From Pirellulaceae bacterium (GTDB lineage Bacteria > Planctomycetota > Planctomycetia > Pirellulales > Pirellulaceae), in NCBI GenBank assembly GCA_018402565.1, contig JAGYIQ010000003.1, forward strand, positions 633,746 through 697,745: a stretch of DNA of 64,000 nucleotides. Direction: 5' to 3'. The notes under the pieces were generated by a model, which saw only the letters and a list, made by a program, of their open reading frames with translations, did no database searches and had not been told where the DNA came from. The position numbers and the translations under genes are program-made. This document shows, piece after piece, positions 50,844 to 63,417 of this stretch (its first letter is position 1; every line of letters begins with the position of its first letter).

Positions 50844-52364
50844 TTGTTAAGAATACCCTCCGTCCGGCCGATGTCGCGTCGTTCGTTTGCCCTGACCGTG
50901 GGGCTGATGTCGGTCATTGCGGTGCTTGTCCCGTGGCTGAGCACCGCGGTGCCCCTCGCGCATGGGCAAGACTCCTCGACGGCGGTCGCCGCGGATTCGA
51001 TCCTCCGCTCCCCGCGAACGTTGGAGGCCCAAGAATATGTCCTTTCCGCCGACGATCACGCCCTGTTGGAGGAGATTCAATATGGCTGTTTTCGGTATTT
51101 CTGGGACGAGGTCGGGGACCCGGTGCCGTTGGTCAAGGATCGGCGACTGGGGCCGGTCTCCAGCATCGCGGCGGTTGGCTTCCAATTGTCGTCCCTGCCG
51201 ATCGGTGTCGAGCGGGGCTGGATCACGAGACAGCAAGGCGAGGAGCGGGCGATGCAAGTGCTCCACGGCCTGTTGAATCGGACCGACAACAAGCACCGCG
51301 GTGTCTACTTGCATTTTCCCGACTTGAACACGGCCGGTGTCTCGCTGTCCGGTTACGAAGTGGTCGCCAGTACCGTGGATCATGCTTTGCTAATGGCCGG
51401 AGCTCTTCCCGCCGCCGTGTATTTTGAAGGCGAAGTCGCGGGCTTGGTGGATCGACTGATCGCAGAGACCGATTGGCAGGCCTTTGCCGTGGCCGAGGGC
51501 CAGTTGTTGTCGATGGGCTGGCGGCCGACCGATCCCCGCCAACCCGAGGGGCCCGGCGACTTCCTAACGTATCACTGGAAGGACAGCGGCGATGAAGAAC
51601 GCTTGATCTATTTTTTAGCAGCTGGCTCGCCGGTGCCCGAGCACGCCCTACCGCCGCATCGCTATTACGAAACCCAACGCCCCATCAAGGCTTGGCAGGA
51701 CGGCGAACCGTTTGCGGTGACCTATCCTGGCGCTTTATTCACCTATTTCTTTAGCCACTGTTGGATCGACTATCGAGCCTTTGCCGCGGATGACCCCGCA
51801 GCGTTTGGCAGTGACCAACCGTCGATCGATTGGTTCGAAAACTCGCGGCGGGCCGTGGACACGCATCGCCTTCGCTGCGAACAACAGGCCAGCGTCTACC
51901 GCACGCTGGCCGATGGGCGGTGGGGGCTGAGCGCCTGCGATGGGCCCAAGGGCTACATCGTCCCCAACCTGCAGCCCAACTTGATCGAACGAGACGATTG
52001 GTACGAGGGCACCGTTGCTCCGTATGCCGCTGGGTCGGCCATCATGTTCACTCCAGAAACCAGCCTGCAGGCGTTGCGTTCGATGCGGCATTTGGTCGAC
52101 GAGCAGGGCCAACCGCGAGTCTGGCGACCGGTGGCCGAGGGCGGTTACGGTTTCGCTGACGCCTTCAATGTCGACCTGAACTGGACGAGCCCCGACAACT
52201 TGGGGATCGACCAAGGCCCCCTGTTGCTGGCGATTGAAAACATCCGCACCGGGTTGATCTGGAAACTGACCCAGCAACACTCGCTGACCCAGCGGGCGAT
52301 CCAGCGTTTGGGCTGGCAGCCTTACCAGCCCGCCGAACAGGACCCTGCCGGCAAATCGCCATAA
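50844..52364 (+). CDS. Exported glycoamylase-like (GH144-type) protein, about 506 aa
   Basis: A signal segment (ALTVGLMSVIAVLVPWLSTA) precedes the conserved region of the glycoamylase-like family (Pfam PF10091): EIQYGCFRYFWDEVGDP, then KDRRLGPVSSIAAVGFQLSS, then LPIGVERGWITRQQGEERAM. Later blocks are YHFPDLNTAG-like, GALFTYFFSHCWIDYRAF, WGLSACDGPKGY and GYGFADAFNVDLNW, which carry the acidic active-site candidates. Known members act on beta-1,2-glucans or related glucans. SD AGGAG supports a TTG at 50844; an ATG at 50871 is possible. It is divergent from the other glycosidase. Confidence 0.88.
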   Translation: MLRIPSVRPMSRRSFALTVGLMSVIAVLVPWLSTAVPLAHGQDSSTAVAADSILRSPRTLEAQEYVLSADDHALLEEIQYGCFRYFWDEVGDPVPLVKDRRLGPVSSIAAVGFQLSSLPIGVERGWITRQQGEERAMQVLHGLLNRTDNKHRGVYLHFPDLNTAGVSLSGYEVVASTVDHALLMAGALPAAVYFEGEVAGLVDRLIAETDWQAFAVAEGQLLSMGWRPTDPRQPEGPGDFLTYHWKDSGDEERLIYFLAAGSPVPEHALPPHRYYETQRPIKAWQDGEPFAVTYPGALFTYFFSHCWIDYRAFAADDPAAFGSDQPSIDWFENSRRAVDTHRLRCEQQASVYRTLADGRWGLSACDGPKGYIVPNLQPNLIERDDWYEGTVAPYAAGSAIMFTPETSLQALRSMRHLVDEQGQPRVWRPVAEGGYGFADAFNVDLNWTSPDNLGIDQGPLLLAIENIRTGLIWKLTQQHSLTQRAIQRLGWQPYQPAEQDPAGKSP

Positions 52365-52501
52365 CCAAGCACTCGTTCCGCGATCAATCGGTGGCCTGAC
52401 CAGACAAACCATTGCTCGTTCATGGATCTGCCTGAAAAACGCAGGACCACCGTTCACTGTGGATGGTCGCAGTTCGGCTGATGTCCAATTCGGTCGCTCA
52501 A

Positions 52502-55500
52502 TTACGAACGAGTTGGCTCCAGCGTCTGCAGTGAGAACGTGTCGGCTGGCAGTGCTTGTTGCGCCAATTCCACCATTCTTTGGTGATGCGTAAAAAAGAT
52601 GACCTGCGTCTGTTGTGCCAGCCGACTGAGAACCTGCAGCGCGGCGGTGGAGCGTTGATCGTCAAATGTAATCAACAGATCATCCACCAACAACGGCAAC
52701 GACGGGTTGCGTTCCAAGTAGCTCTCCAACAAGGCCACTCGCACCGCCAGGTACATTTGGTCCCGTGTCCCTTCGCTCATGCCGGAGGTCGGCACCAAGG
52801 CATTGTCGTCGGGCCGCACTCCCACCAGGTGGAAACTGCCATCCCCTTCCAACTCGACTTGCAGTCCAGCAAACGAGCCCAAAGTCAAACCCGCAAACAA
52901 TTCACTGGCGCGTCCCAACACGCCGCCTTGATTGGCTTGGCGGTATTGCTCCATGACACGATCCAAGATCCCGGTCGCCAAGCGCAGTCGGATGTACTGG
53001 CGTGCGTGCTGTTCAATCGCAGCCGCCAGATGCCGAGCTTCCTCCTCCAACTGGGAGGCCACCGCGTTCCCGTCCAACTGTTCCAGCTCCCGTTTCAGGC
53101 GCCCGATCGTCTCTGCCTGCTCGGCGACTCCTTGTTCCAATTCGTCGATCTGGCGTTGCGTTTGTTCCAATTGCCACGCCACATCCTCTGCTTGACAGGC
53201 GGCGACATCCTGCAACAAATCCTCGAGGTTCGTCGTGTCGGCCAACTGCGCCAACTGCATTTTCAGATTGACCGTCTCCCGCTCCGCCTCCGCTCGTTTT
53301 AGGCCTTGGGCTTCCACCGCCGACAGTTCCACTGGGTCGGCGCATCGAGCCATACGACACAGATCCGCCAGTTCCGCTTGCCAGTGTTGGCGGTCGCGTT
53401 GGTGACCTTGCCATTGGCCCCGAGCGGTCTCCAACTCCTGTTGCCACTGTTCCAACCGCGTGCGAACCTGTTCGGCTTGGGACGCGTGTTCGAACAACAC
53501 TCGGACCACTTCCTCAGCGGGCAGGTTCGCCAAACGCTCCTCCAATCCACGCAGCTGTTCCGCCTCCTGATTGAACGCTTTCTGGTCCCGCTCCATGCCG
53601 GCGATCCGCTGCCGCCGTTGTTCGACCTCCTTCTGTGCCTGTCGCCATTGGTCGTAGCTCTCCGACAGGTTGGGCAAGTCGATCGGCATGACATCCGCTC
53701 TCAGCTGCGCTTCGCGCAGGATGGCACTCCACTGTTCGTTCCACTGGGTCTGCAACTCGCGTAGCTGCTCCACTTGCTCCAATTGACGTTCTTGTTCCGC
53801 CAGCAGTTGGTCGCGTTTCTGTTCCAGCTTAAACGAGCTCTGCCAGACGCGGTCGACACGATCCAATTCCGCCTCGCAGCGTCCCAGCAGATCTTCCAGT
53901 GTTTCGGTGTCACGGGCGGCTGCAGCGTGGCAGGCCAACAGGAACTGCTCGACCTGATACCGCGCCTCGCGGACTTTGGGTGCCAATGCCGCGCCTTCCA
54001 CTTGCAGTTGACGGCACTCGTTCGCCACGCGGAGAACTTCTTGATGCCGCCTCAGCCACGACAACATCTCGCGGGGCGACGCCGGCTGCAAACCGCAGGG
54101 TCGCCACAACGCGTTCCAGGCGTCGTGCCATTGCTCCACCTGCCGCTGTTTGGCCGCCAGCTCCGCTTCACCGCGAGTCGCACCGACTTGGGCCTGTTGG
54201 AGATCGATCGACAAGCGAGCAAACTGAGCCACGCGATCGGCTTCGCGGCGCAGGCGATCGGCCACTTGATCGGTCACCTGCAACTGTTGCCAAGCGTCTT
54301 GAAAAGCCGCTTCGCCGTCGTCATCGTGCCTCAACTGCCAGGCCTGTTGCCAGGCTTGATCGCGACGTTCCCGCAGCGCCAGCAACTCGGCTTCGGTCGG
54401 CACCTGTTGGGTGGCTTGAAAGCTGTGGTGTTCTTGCTCCAATCGTTGTGCCTGAGCCAACTGTTGCTGCCATTGCTGTTGGGCCGCATCTCGCTCGCGT
54501 TCGTACCGCGCCAGTTCTTGTCCGCGTTCCTCGACCGTCTCAGGCAGGGGCACCGACAGCGAGGTCACTTGATCGATCGAGCCATGAAACAAAGGCAGCG
54601 TTTCCACCAAGTTCGCCAATTGTTGCTCTGCGAGGGTGCGTTTTTGCTCCAGCTCCCGCCAGGTCTTCTCGACGCCGCTGCTGACGGACAGCGGCCGCAG
54701 CAAGCGACGCATTTCTGTTGGTTCGGGGACCGAATCACGGGCCTCCCGTTCCGCCAACTGTTGCTGGACCTTTGCCCACGCTCGAGCGGTTTCCCGGCGA
54801 GCTTCGTCCACTTGTTGCTGGCGATCGACCCAAGTCAAATACTGATTGGCCAAGGCTTGCAGCTGCTGGCGTTGTCGTGTGGTCAGTTGCCATTCCGACC
54901 ATTGGGTTGGCTGGCAGAATTCGGACAATTGCTGTTGCAGATCGGCGATCTGCTCTTCCTTCCCGCGGCACTCGGCCAACAACCGCCGCCGGTCGGTCTC
55001 CGCCTTCTGCACGCTGCCCAAGCGTGAGAACAGCGACTCGATGGTGGGCTTCAATTCCAGCAACTCGCCTGGCAGCGCAGTGTTTTCGACCTTTTCCTGC
55101 AGTTGTTTGACGCGTGCCTCGGCCTCTTCACCCGCCCGTTGGGTCGTCGCCAGGGCGGTGGTGGCTTCGATCCGCCGCTCGCGAAAGTCGGCCGGCAGGC
55201 TGGGGATTTCCAGCAGTTGGCTGACCACCATCTGCTGGCCGCGGAGGCGTTCGACGATCGGGATCGCTCGTTGCAGCCGTTCCCAGTGCAGTCGCTGCCC
55301 GCGCGCCGTGCGCAGCTGTTCGTCCAAGTTGGCTCGCGTCTGTTGAGCCGTGTGAAGATGCTGCTCGAGAGCGGTCCAGTCGGCAGCCGACAAACCGACC
55401 TCGCGTTGTCGAGCCCGCAGGTCTTGGTGTTGTTTGATCAGGACGTTCAGAGTCGGATTGTTGCCCGTGGGCAGAAACAGGCCGCGCCACTGGGTCTGCA

Positions 55501-55993
55501 GTTCGGTTTGAATCGCGCGAATGTCCGCAATGCCCGCGCCGGCCGCGAAGAGGACCTCGGTCACCTCGCTGCTGGTGCCCAGGGCTTGTCCACCATTGAC
55601 CAGTTCTTGATGGTCCAGATGAAAGCGTTGCTGGAAGGTGGTGGCGTCCACCCCTTGGAGAAAGGGACGGAGCGAAGTTTCAGGTAGCACCGCCGCGTCA
55701 CCGATCGCTCGGAGCGTGTCCTTGCGGCCTTTCCGCCGGACGAACTCCAGCGACTCGCCGCCGGGATTGATCAACTTGCCGCCCAGTTGCAGCTTGCTGG
55801 TGCCATGCAGAAAATCATCCGAGCAGCGATTGGGGATTCCGAACAACCAATACCGGATCGCTCGCAGGCAAGTGCTTTTGCCGGCCTCGTTCGGTCCGTA
55901 CACGATATGCAATCCGGGTCTCGGCTGGCCGAAGGTCAACACGTGGTTGTCGAACGGTCCGAAGGCCAACAGGTCCAAACGGTCAATGTTCAT
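52502..55993 (-). CDS. YhaN/SbcC-like AAA ATPase with long coiled coils, 1163 aa
   Basis: The Walker A motif is VYGPNEAGKSTCLRA at about residues 31-45, followed by LFGIPNRCSDDFLHG. Long Gln/Leu/Arg-rich coiled coils fill about 200-950. The C-terminal ATPase half has LVPTSGMSEGTRDQMYLAVR (signature) and LPLLVDDLLITFDDQR (Walker B). This matches the YhaN branch of SMC-like DNA-repair ATPases, partners of a Mre11/SbcD-type nuclease. The ATG overlaps the stop of the nuclease gene by 4 bp, so the two form a complex-encoding pair. Confidence 0.9.
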   Translation of the reverse strand: MNIDRLDLLAFGPFDNHVLTFGQPRPGLHIVYGPNEAGKSTCLRAIRYWLFGIPNRCSDDFLHGTSKLQLGGKLINPGGESLEFVRRKGRKDTLRAIGDAAVLPETSLRPFLQGVDATTFQQRFHLDHQELVNGGQALGTSSEVTEVLFAAGAGIADIRAIQTELQTQWRGLFLPTGNNPTLNVLIKQHQDLRARQREVGLSAADWTALEQHLHTAQQTRANLDEQLRTARGQRLHWERLQRAIPIVERLRGQQMVVSQLLEIPSLPADFRERRIEATTALATTQRAGEEAEARVKQLQEKVENTALPGELLELKPTIESLFSRLGSVQKAETDRRRLLAECRGKEEQIADLQQQLSEFCQPTQWSEWQLTTRQRQQLQALANQYLTWVDRQQQVDEARRETARAWAKVQQQLAEREARDSVPEPTEMRRLLRPLSVSSGVEKTWRELEQKRTLAEQQLANLVETLPLFHGSIDQVTSLSVPLPETVEERGQELARYERERDAAQQQWQQQLAQAQRLEQEHHSFQATQQVPTEAELLALRERRDQAWQQAWQLRHDDDGEAAFQDAWQQLQVTDQVADRLRREADRVAQFARLSIDLQQAQVGATRGEAELAAKQRQVEQWHDAWNALWRPCGLQPASPREMLSWLRRHQEVLRVANECRQLQVEGAALAPKVREARYQVEQFLLACHAAAARDTETLEDLLGRCEAELDRVDRVWQSSFKLEQKRDQLLAEQERQLEQVEQLRELQTQWNEQWSAILREAQLRADVMPIDLPNLSESYDQWRQAQKEVEQRRQRIAGMERDQKAFNQEAEQLRGLEERLANLPAEEVVRVLFEHASQAEQVRTRLEQWQQELETARGQWQGHQRDRQHWQAELADLCRMARCADPVELSAVEAQGLKRAEAERETVNLKMQLAQLADTTNLEDLLQDVAACQAEDVAWQLEQTQRQIDELEQGVAEQAETIGRLKRELEQLDGNAVASQLEEEARHLAAAIEQHARQYIRLRLATGILDRVMEQYRQANQGGVLGRASELFAGLTLGSFAGLQVELEGDGSFHLVGVRPDDNALVPTSGMSEGTRDQMYLAVRVALLESYLERNPSLPLLVDDLLITFDDQRSTAALQVLSRLAQQTQVIFFTHHQRMVELAQQALPADTFSLQTLEPTRS

Positions 55994-57261
55994 TCTGCTT
56001 GCCGAGCCCCCATCTGACGCAGGATTGTCGCTTCCGCCCCGGCCAACCAGTCGGTGACCTCTGGGCTATCCGCTCGTAGAAAGTCCCCCAACGATTCGAG
56101 CACTTCGTGGGGCAATTTGCGTTTGAGGTCAGCCAACTCGGTCAACAGCAACGCCAGTTCCTCGGAACGATTGGGCAGCTGTTGGACGTACTCATGGATC
56201 GCGGCGACTGGCCCCTCGCCCAGACGTGGCGAGACGTCGGCGGCCGGGGCTGTCGATCTGATCTGTACCTTCTCCAACCACAACTCGCCGGGAGCCACGT
56301 CATTGGCCACGGCTCGGAGTTCCTGAGTCACTCGCTCCTCGTCCGCCAACAATGTTTCCTGGAACGAGCACACACCGGACAACACGACTCGCAGGGCCAG
56401 GGGGAAGCCCGGGTGTTGCTTCCGCCAATGCCGCAATTGCTGGGCGAACGCGGTGTAGAGTTCCTCCAACGACTCCAACTCATCGACCGCCAAGCGACAG
56501 ACCTCCCAGCGGATCACGTCCAACGGCTCGAACTCTAACGTCGCAACACCCAAGTCGTTGACGGTCACCAAGTAGCATCCCTTGGCACCACATTCGCGGA
56601 CGTGCCGCCCCTGCGTGTTGCCACTGTAGACGACCCAAGGATCCTGCGACATGATCGCGCGGAGATGAATGTGTCCCAGCGCCCAGTAGTCGTAGTTTTT
56701 GCTGCGCAGGTCATCCAGCGAGCAGGGTGCGTAGGGATCGTGTCCTTCGGTGCCGACCAACGACGAGTGCAGTAGGCCGATGTTGTAAACGCCCGGTACA
56801 GCCGCTGGGTATTCGGGCACCATATTCTGTGTCTCAGCCGCTTCTGCAAACGAGCGTCCGTGGACGGCGACCCCCAGCGAACGCAGGCGGGGGTTCTGGG
56901 CCGTCGCCGCTCGACCCGGCGGCAACAATTCGACATGCTCCGGCAGCCGCAGCGACCGCGTCATCCGGCTGGCGGCGTCATGGTTCCCGGCGATCATTAC
57001 CACGGGAATCTCGGCCGCGGCCAACCGCCCCATCTGCTGGCTGAAGAATAAGCCCGTGTGATAATCTTTCCAATCGCCATCGTACAAGTCTCCGGCGATC
57101 ACCAAAAAGTCGACTCGTCGATCCAACGCCAATTGGACCAAATTCTCCAGTGCACGCCGCGTGGCCGACCGCATCGCCTCGACGGGCGCTCCGGCGTATC
57201 GCTCCAAGCCCAGCAGGGGACTGTCGAGATGCAAATCGGCCGCATGTATAAAACGAAACAT
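55990..57261 (-). CDS. YhaO-like metallophosphoesterase (SbcD/Mre11 family), 423 aa
   Basis: The nuclease motifs are FIHAADLHLDSPLLGL (Asp-His), FLVIAGDLYDGDW (Asp), VVMIAGNHDAASR (Asn-His) and DYWALGHIHLRAIM (His-x-His) within the first 220 residues. These bind two Mn ions in this family. The C-terminal region ends with LADLKRKLPHEVLESLGDFL. It is 4 bp overlapped with the downstream ATPase. The pair is expected to process DNA ends, as for SbcCD. ATG at 57261. Confidence 0.92.
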   Translation of the reverse strand: MFRFIHAADLHLDSPLLGLERYAGAPVEAMRSATRRALENLVQLALDRRVDFLVIAGDLYDGDWKDYHTGLFFSQQMGRLAAAEIPVVMIAGNHDAASRMTRSLRLPEHVELLPPGRAATAQNPRLRSLGVAVHGRSFAEAAETQNMVPEYPAAVPGVYNIGLLHSSLVGTEGHDPYAPCSLDDLRSKNYDYWALGHIHLRAIMSQDPWVVYSGNTQGRHVRECGAKGCYLVTVNDLGVATLEFEPLDVIRWEVCRLAVDELESLEELYTAFAQQLRHWRKQHPGFPLALRVVLSGVCSFQETLLADEERVTQELRAVANDVAPGELWLEKVQIRSTAPAADVSPRLGEGPVAAIHEYVQQLPNRSEELALLLTELADLKRKLPHEVLESLGDFLRADSPEVTDWLAGAEATILRQMGARQAE

Positions 57262-57267
57262 AATCAG

Positions 57268-59004
57268 TTAACGCCGCTTGATGTCGTAAACGATCAATTG
57301 ATGCTGGTCGCGCAAATACAATTTTCCACCGGCGATCACGGGCAGCGACCAACTCTGTCCGTTATTGATACCGATGCGGAACCGGCCGCGTTCAAAGTAG
57401 TCCCGCGGGCTGGCCTCGATCAAGGCCATGACCCCACTTTCGTAGCGGAAGTAAAACCGACCGTCGGCATAGGCCACGGCCGCTGAGCCAGTACCCGCAC
57501 CGCGGCCCGGCCGCCAACGATCGCGGCCGGTCGCCAAGTCGAAGCATACCGGAAATCCGTTGTTGTGTCCGTGTCCCATGTAGACCTGATCGCCCAACAG
57601 GATCATGCCGCCGTGATGGTTCTGCAAGTCTTTGGAGCGTTTGTACCACACCTCGGTCGCCGACAATTGGTTGCGGGACCCGGTGATTCGCAACAGCGCC
57701 GAGCCACCGTCGTCGTAACCGGACGAGCAGAAGACAAAGTCACCACTGACGATCGGCGTGGGAACGTTGGCCGTGCCGTTGGCGATGCGATTGTAGCCCC
57801 AGAGAAACTTGCCGGTGGCTGCGTCGGCACTGATGACCCCGCGACCGACGAACTGGACATACTGCTTGACCCCGCGCGCCTGGCTGATCACAACCGAAGA
57901 ATACCCCGCACCATCTTGGCCGGCAGGTCCAGGATTGGCCGGCAAGGCGGTCTTCCAGAGGACCTCGCCAGTGCGTTTGTCCAAGGCCGCCAGGGCCGCG
58001 TCGCGGGCGCCCGGGGTCACAATGACTTGGTCCCCGTCCACCAAAGGCGATTCGCTGTACCCCCAACTGGACATCATCTGGCCGCCGAAGTCACGCGGAA
58101 AGTTCTTCCGCCACACCACTTCGCCCGTCTCGACCTGGGCACAGATCAAATCTCCAGCAAACGAGACTGCATAGACCAAGTCTCCATCGACCGTCGGTGT
58201 GCCGTTCGGGTTGTCGCCACCGGTCCCCAGCGTCGCCTCCCACAACAGTCGTCCGTCCTCGGCACTCACGGCCAGCAACCGCGTCTCGTCGCCAAACTTC
58301 CCCAGCGTAAACACGCGTCCGTCGACCACCGCGACACTGGAGTAACCGCCGCCCAACCCCTCGGACTGAAACACGACCGGTGGCCCCCCGTCCGGCCAGG
58401 TTTGCAGCAAACCGGTCTCTCGACTGAGGCCATCGCGATTCGGCCCGCGCCACTGGGACCAATTCCCCTCGCGTTCCACTCGCTCGCCACCGCTCACTCC
58501 GGAGTCGCTCCCGTGCTCGCTGCCCGACGCCTCACCGGTACCGCGGCCGGCCGGAGCGTTCCCGCGTGCAGCCCGAGTCGCTGGGCGCTGGGCGGCCGCT
58601 GCCTGCCGAGCGACTCGGCGATCCTCGTCACTCATCTGCTCCAGCGGCACTTCGATCAGTTGCCCACTCGCCAACTTCAATGTCACATTCGTGCCCCGCA
58701 GCTGCACAAATTCCGCTTCTGTCTGGTGCTGGCCCGTCCGATCCGTCCATGTCCGCAGGGGATTGGTCTCTTGCACGCCAGAATCTTGGGCCGCAACTTC
58801 GGCCGCAGCCTGCACCTGCACCGGTCCCAGCGGGCGACCGCACAGGAAACTGGAGACCAGGATGGCAGCCAGAACAGGGGCCGGTCGTAGGCGCTGCCAT
58901 GCCCCCGTGTAGACCTGGCGCATCCCCGAGCGGATTTGCTTTGCAGACCTGTTGTCGAGGCCAAGAGAAAACTCAAAGGGCGGGTTGTCAGGCGGCGTCA
59001 GCAT
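57268..59004 (-). CDS. Exported PQQ-type beta-propeller protein with SHD1-like domain, 578 aa
   Basis: A signal segment (APVLAAILVSSFLCGRPLG) is followed by an SHD1-like region (RTWTDRTGQHQTEAEFVQLR, VTLKLASGQLIEVPLEQMS) often found in planctomycetes. After a Gly/Ser linker, propeller repeats begin with WSQWRGPNRDGLSRETGLL and include VYAVSFAGDLICAQVETGEV, LAALDKRTGEVLWKTALP and PVCFDLATGRDRW. Function in this group is unknown. The first start is GTG/ATG around 59004; a shorter start is possible at 58923. It lies 6 bp from yhaO on the same strand. Confidence 0.87.
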   Translation of the reverse strand: MLTPPDNPPFEFSLGLDNRSAKQIRSGMRQVYTGAWQRLRPAPVLAAILVSSFLCGRPLGPVQVQAAAEVAAQDSGVQETNPLRTWTDRTGQHQTEAEFVQLRGTNVTLKLASGQLIEVPLEQMSDEDRRVARQAAAAQRPATRAARGNAPAGRGTGEASGSEHGSDSGVSGGERVEREGNWSQWRGPNRDGLSRETGLLQTWPDGGPPVVFQSEGLGGGYSSVAVVDGRVFTLGKFGDETRLLAVSAEDGRLLWEATLGTGGDNPNGTPTVDGDLVYAVSFAGDLICAQVETGEVVWRKNFPRDFGGQMMSSWGYSESPLVDGDQVIVTPGARDAALAALDKRTGEVLWKTALPANPGPAGQDGAGYSSVVISQARGVKQYVQFVGRGVISADAATGKFLWGYNRIANGTANVPTPIVSGDFVFCSSGYDDGGSALLRITGSRNQLSATEVWYKRSKDLQNHHGGMILLGDQVYMGHGHNNGFPVCFDLATGRDRWRPGRGAGTGSAAVAYADGRFYFRYESGVMALIEASPRDYFERGRFRIGINNGQSWSLPVIAGGKLYLRDQHQLIVYDIKRR

Positions 59005-61480
<2,476 letters not shown>

Positions 61481-62531
61481 GTCCCGCTTTGAGGCGGAGG
61501 GCGAAGAAGGGAACGGAGGGCGACCGCCTAAAGGCGGAACTACGAGCGGCGGGACCTCGCCAAATGAACCCGTTTTTTGGCGGGGAGGCACCGCTTGTAG
61601 TCCCAGCTTGAGGCGGAATGCGGAGAGATAGAACCCCGCCTAAACGAAAAACCCCAAGCCCCGGGACCTCGCTAAATGAGCCCGTTTCACGCCGAGTTGG
61701 CACCGCTTGTAGTCCCAGCCTGAGGCGGAGGGCGAATAGGGAACGGAGAGCGACCGCCTGAAGGCGGAACTACGAGCGGCGGGACCTCGCTAATTGAGCC
61801 CGTTTTTTGGCGGGGAGGCCCCGCTTGTAGTCCCGCCTTTAGGCGGAATGCGGAGAGAAAGAACCTCGCCTAAACGAAAAACGCCAACCGGCGGGACCTC
61901 GCTAAATGAGCCCGCTTTTTGGCTGGGAGGCACCGCTTGTAGTCCCGCCTTTAGGCGGAATGCGGAGAGATAGAACCCCGCCTAAACGAAAACCCCAAGC
62001 CCCGGGACCTCGCTAATTGAGCCTGTTTTTGGCGGGGAGGCCTGCTTGTAGTCCCGCCTTTAGGCGGAATGCGGAGAGAAAGAACCTCGCCTAAACGAAA
62101 AACGCCAACCGGCGGGACCTCGCTAAATGAGCCCGCTTTTTGGCTGGGAGGCACCGCTTGTAGTCCCGCCTTTAGGCGGAATGCGGAGAGATAGAACCCC
62201 GCCTAAACGAAAAACCCCAAGCCCCGGGACCTCGCTAATTGAGCCCGTTTTTTGGCGGGGAGGCCCCGCTTGTAGTCCCGCCTTTAGGCGGAATGCGGAG
62301 AGAAAGAACCTCGCCTAAACGAAAAACGCCAACCGGCGGGACCTCGCTAAATGAGCCCGTTTTTTGGCTGGGAGGCACCGCTTGTAGTCCCGCCTTGAGG
62401 CGGAATGCAGAGAGAAAGAACCCCGCCTAAACGAAAAACCCCAAGCCCCGGGACCTCGCCAAATGAGCCCGTTTATTGGCTGGGAGGCACCGCTTGTAGT
62501 CCCAGCGTGAGGCGGAGGGCGAATAGGGAAT
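61481..62531. repeat. Array of ~112-bp repeats with CCGCCTTTAGGCGG palindromes
   Basis: About nine units follow ligA: GGGACCTCGCTAAATGAGCC, a TTTTTGGCGGGGAGG segment, CACCGCTTGTAGTCCCGCCT, TTAGGCGGAATGCGGAGAG and AACCCCGCCTAAACGAAAAA. Two subtypes (ending CCAACCGGCGGG or CCAAGCCCCGGG) alternate, so the higher-order period is about 225 bp. A further copy is at 62720-62830. ORFs here arise from the repetition. Confidence 0.92.
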
Positions 62532-62870
62532 CGTAATCGAAACCAGCACGATTGAAGCGAGAAGAACTGTTGGCCATTAGCCATTAGCCATTAGCTCTTA
62601 GCCGTTAGCTCTTAGCTCTTAGCGTTTGTGCTTTTAAATGTAATAAAGTGATATGTATCTGCCAAAATGCGGCTTCTCGTTTGTTGTTTTTCGCTCCTCA
62701 GTTTATCTGCACATGGCCACCTGAGCCCGTTGTGCGTCTAGTTGGCACCGCTTGTAGTCCCGCCTTTAGGCGGAATGCGGAGAGAAAGAACCCCGCCTAA
62801 ACGAAAAACCCCAACCGGCGGGACCTCGCCCACTGCTAGCGTCCCGGCTCCCTAGATTTACCATTTCGCC
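62532..62870. other. Intergenic stretch with 7-bp repeats and one more palindromic unit
   Basis: GCCATTA / GCTCTTA 7-mers (62573-62624) are followed by AT-rich unique DNA (62630-62720), then a single copy of the ~112-bp unit (62740-62830). No gene is seen. Confidence 0.7.
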
Positions 62871-62935
62871 CAATCTTATTAGACTGGCGTCTGGAACGGG
62901 ACGGAGGATCGGGGGCGGGAAACACGGAGGAACGC

Positions 62936-63331
62936 ATGCTGTTGGCGCAAATCGAAACGCAAGTCACCGAGATCAATCTGGCGCAATTGGCCAGCGGCCT
63001 CGACTATCTGTTGAGCTGGATCGGGCTGGGCTGCTTGGTGGGACTGGCGGTCGCGGGGATTCTTGGCCGCAAACAACCGACGAACTCGGTCGCCACCATG
63101 GTCATCGCCATCGTTGGCACGCTGTTGGGCTGCGGCCTGCTGCAGTTTTTTGATCCGGGCCAAAATGTGAGGCCGCTGACGCCTCAAGGTCTGGCGGTCG
63201 GCATCACGGGCGCCCTGCTGCTGCTCATGTTTTTTGGACTCTTGGGGGGATATCTGCCCGAATCCGACGCGGAAACCCCGCGACGAAGTCGCCGCCGTCG
63301 GGCGATGCGGCAGTACCTTCAAGAGGATTGA
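62936..63331 (+). CDS. Small membrane protein, GlsB/YeaQ-like, 131 aa
   Basis: Three membrane segments with glycines: WIGLGCLVGLAVAGILG, MVIAIVGTLLGCGLLQFF and GITGALLLLMFFGLLGG. The arrangement (glycine-rich first helix, then 'G..G..lG' and a third helix) resembles the transglycosylase-associated/GlsB family, but the tail is strongly basic (RRSRRRRAM) and unusual. SD GGAGGA precedes the ATG at 62936. Confidence 0.78.
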   Translation: MLLAQIETQVTEINLAQLASGLDYLLSWIGLGCLVGLAVAGILGRKQPTNSVATMVIAIVGTLLGCGLLQFFDPGQNVRPLTPQGLAVGITGALLLLMFFGLLGGYLPESDAETPRRSRRRRAMRQYLQED

Positions 63332-63417
63332 CCCTTGAGCTAGACTGGGGGTAGCAGCGGCACCCGTCGTGGAAACGCTGTGAAGCAAAACCGTTTTCCC
63401 CCGCTTTGGAGTGAATC

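Noticed and set aside
53774..55027. 417-codon plus-strand ORF opposite the YhaN-like gene
   Set aside because: It is antisense to the coiled-coil coding region and has no domain of its own.
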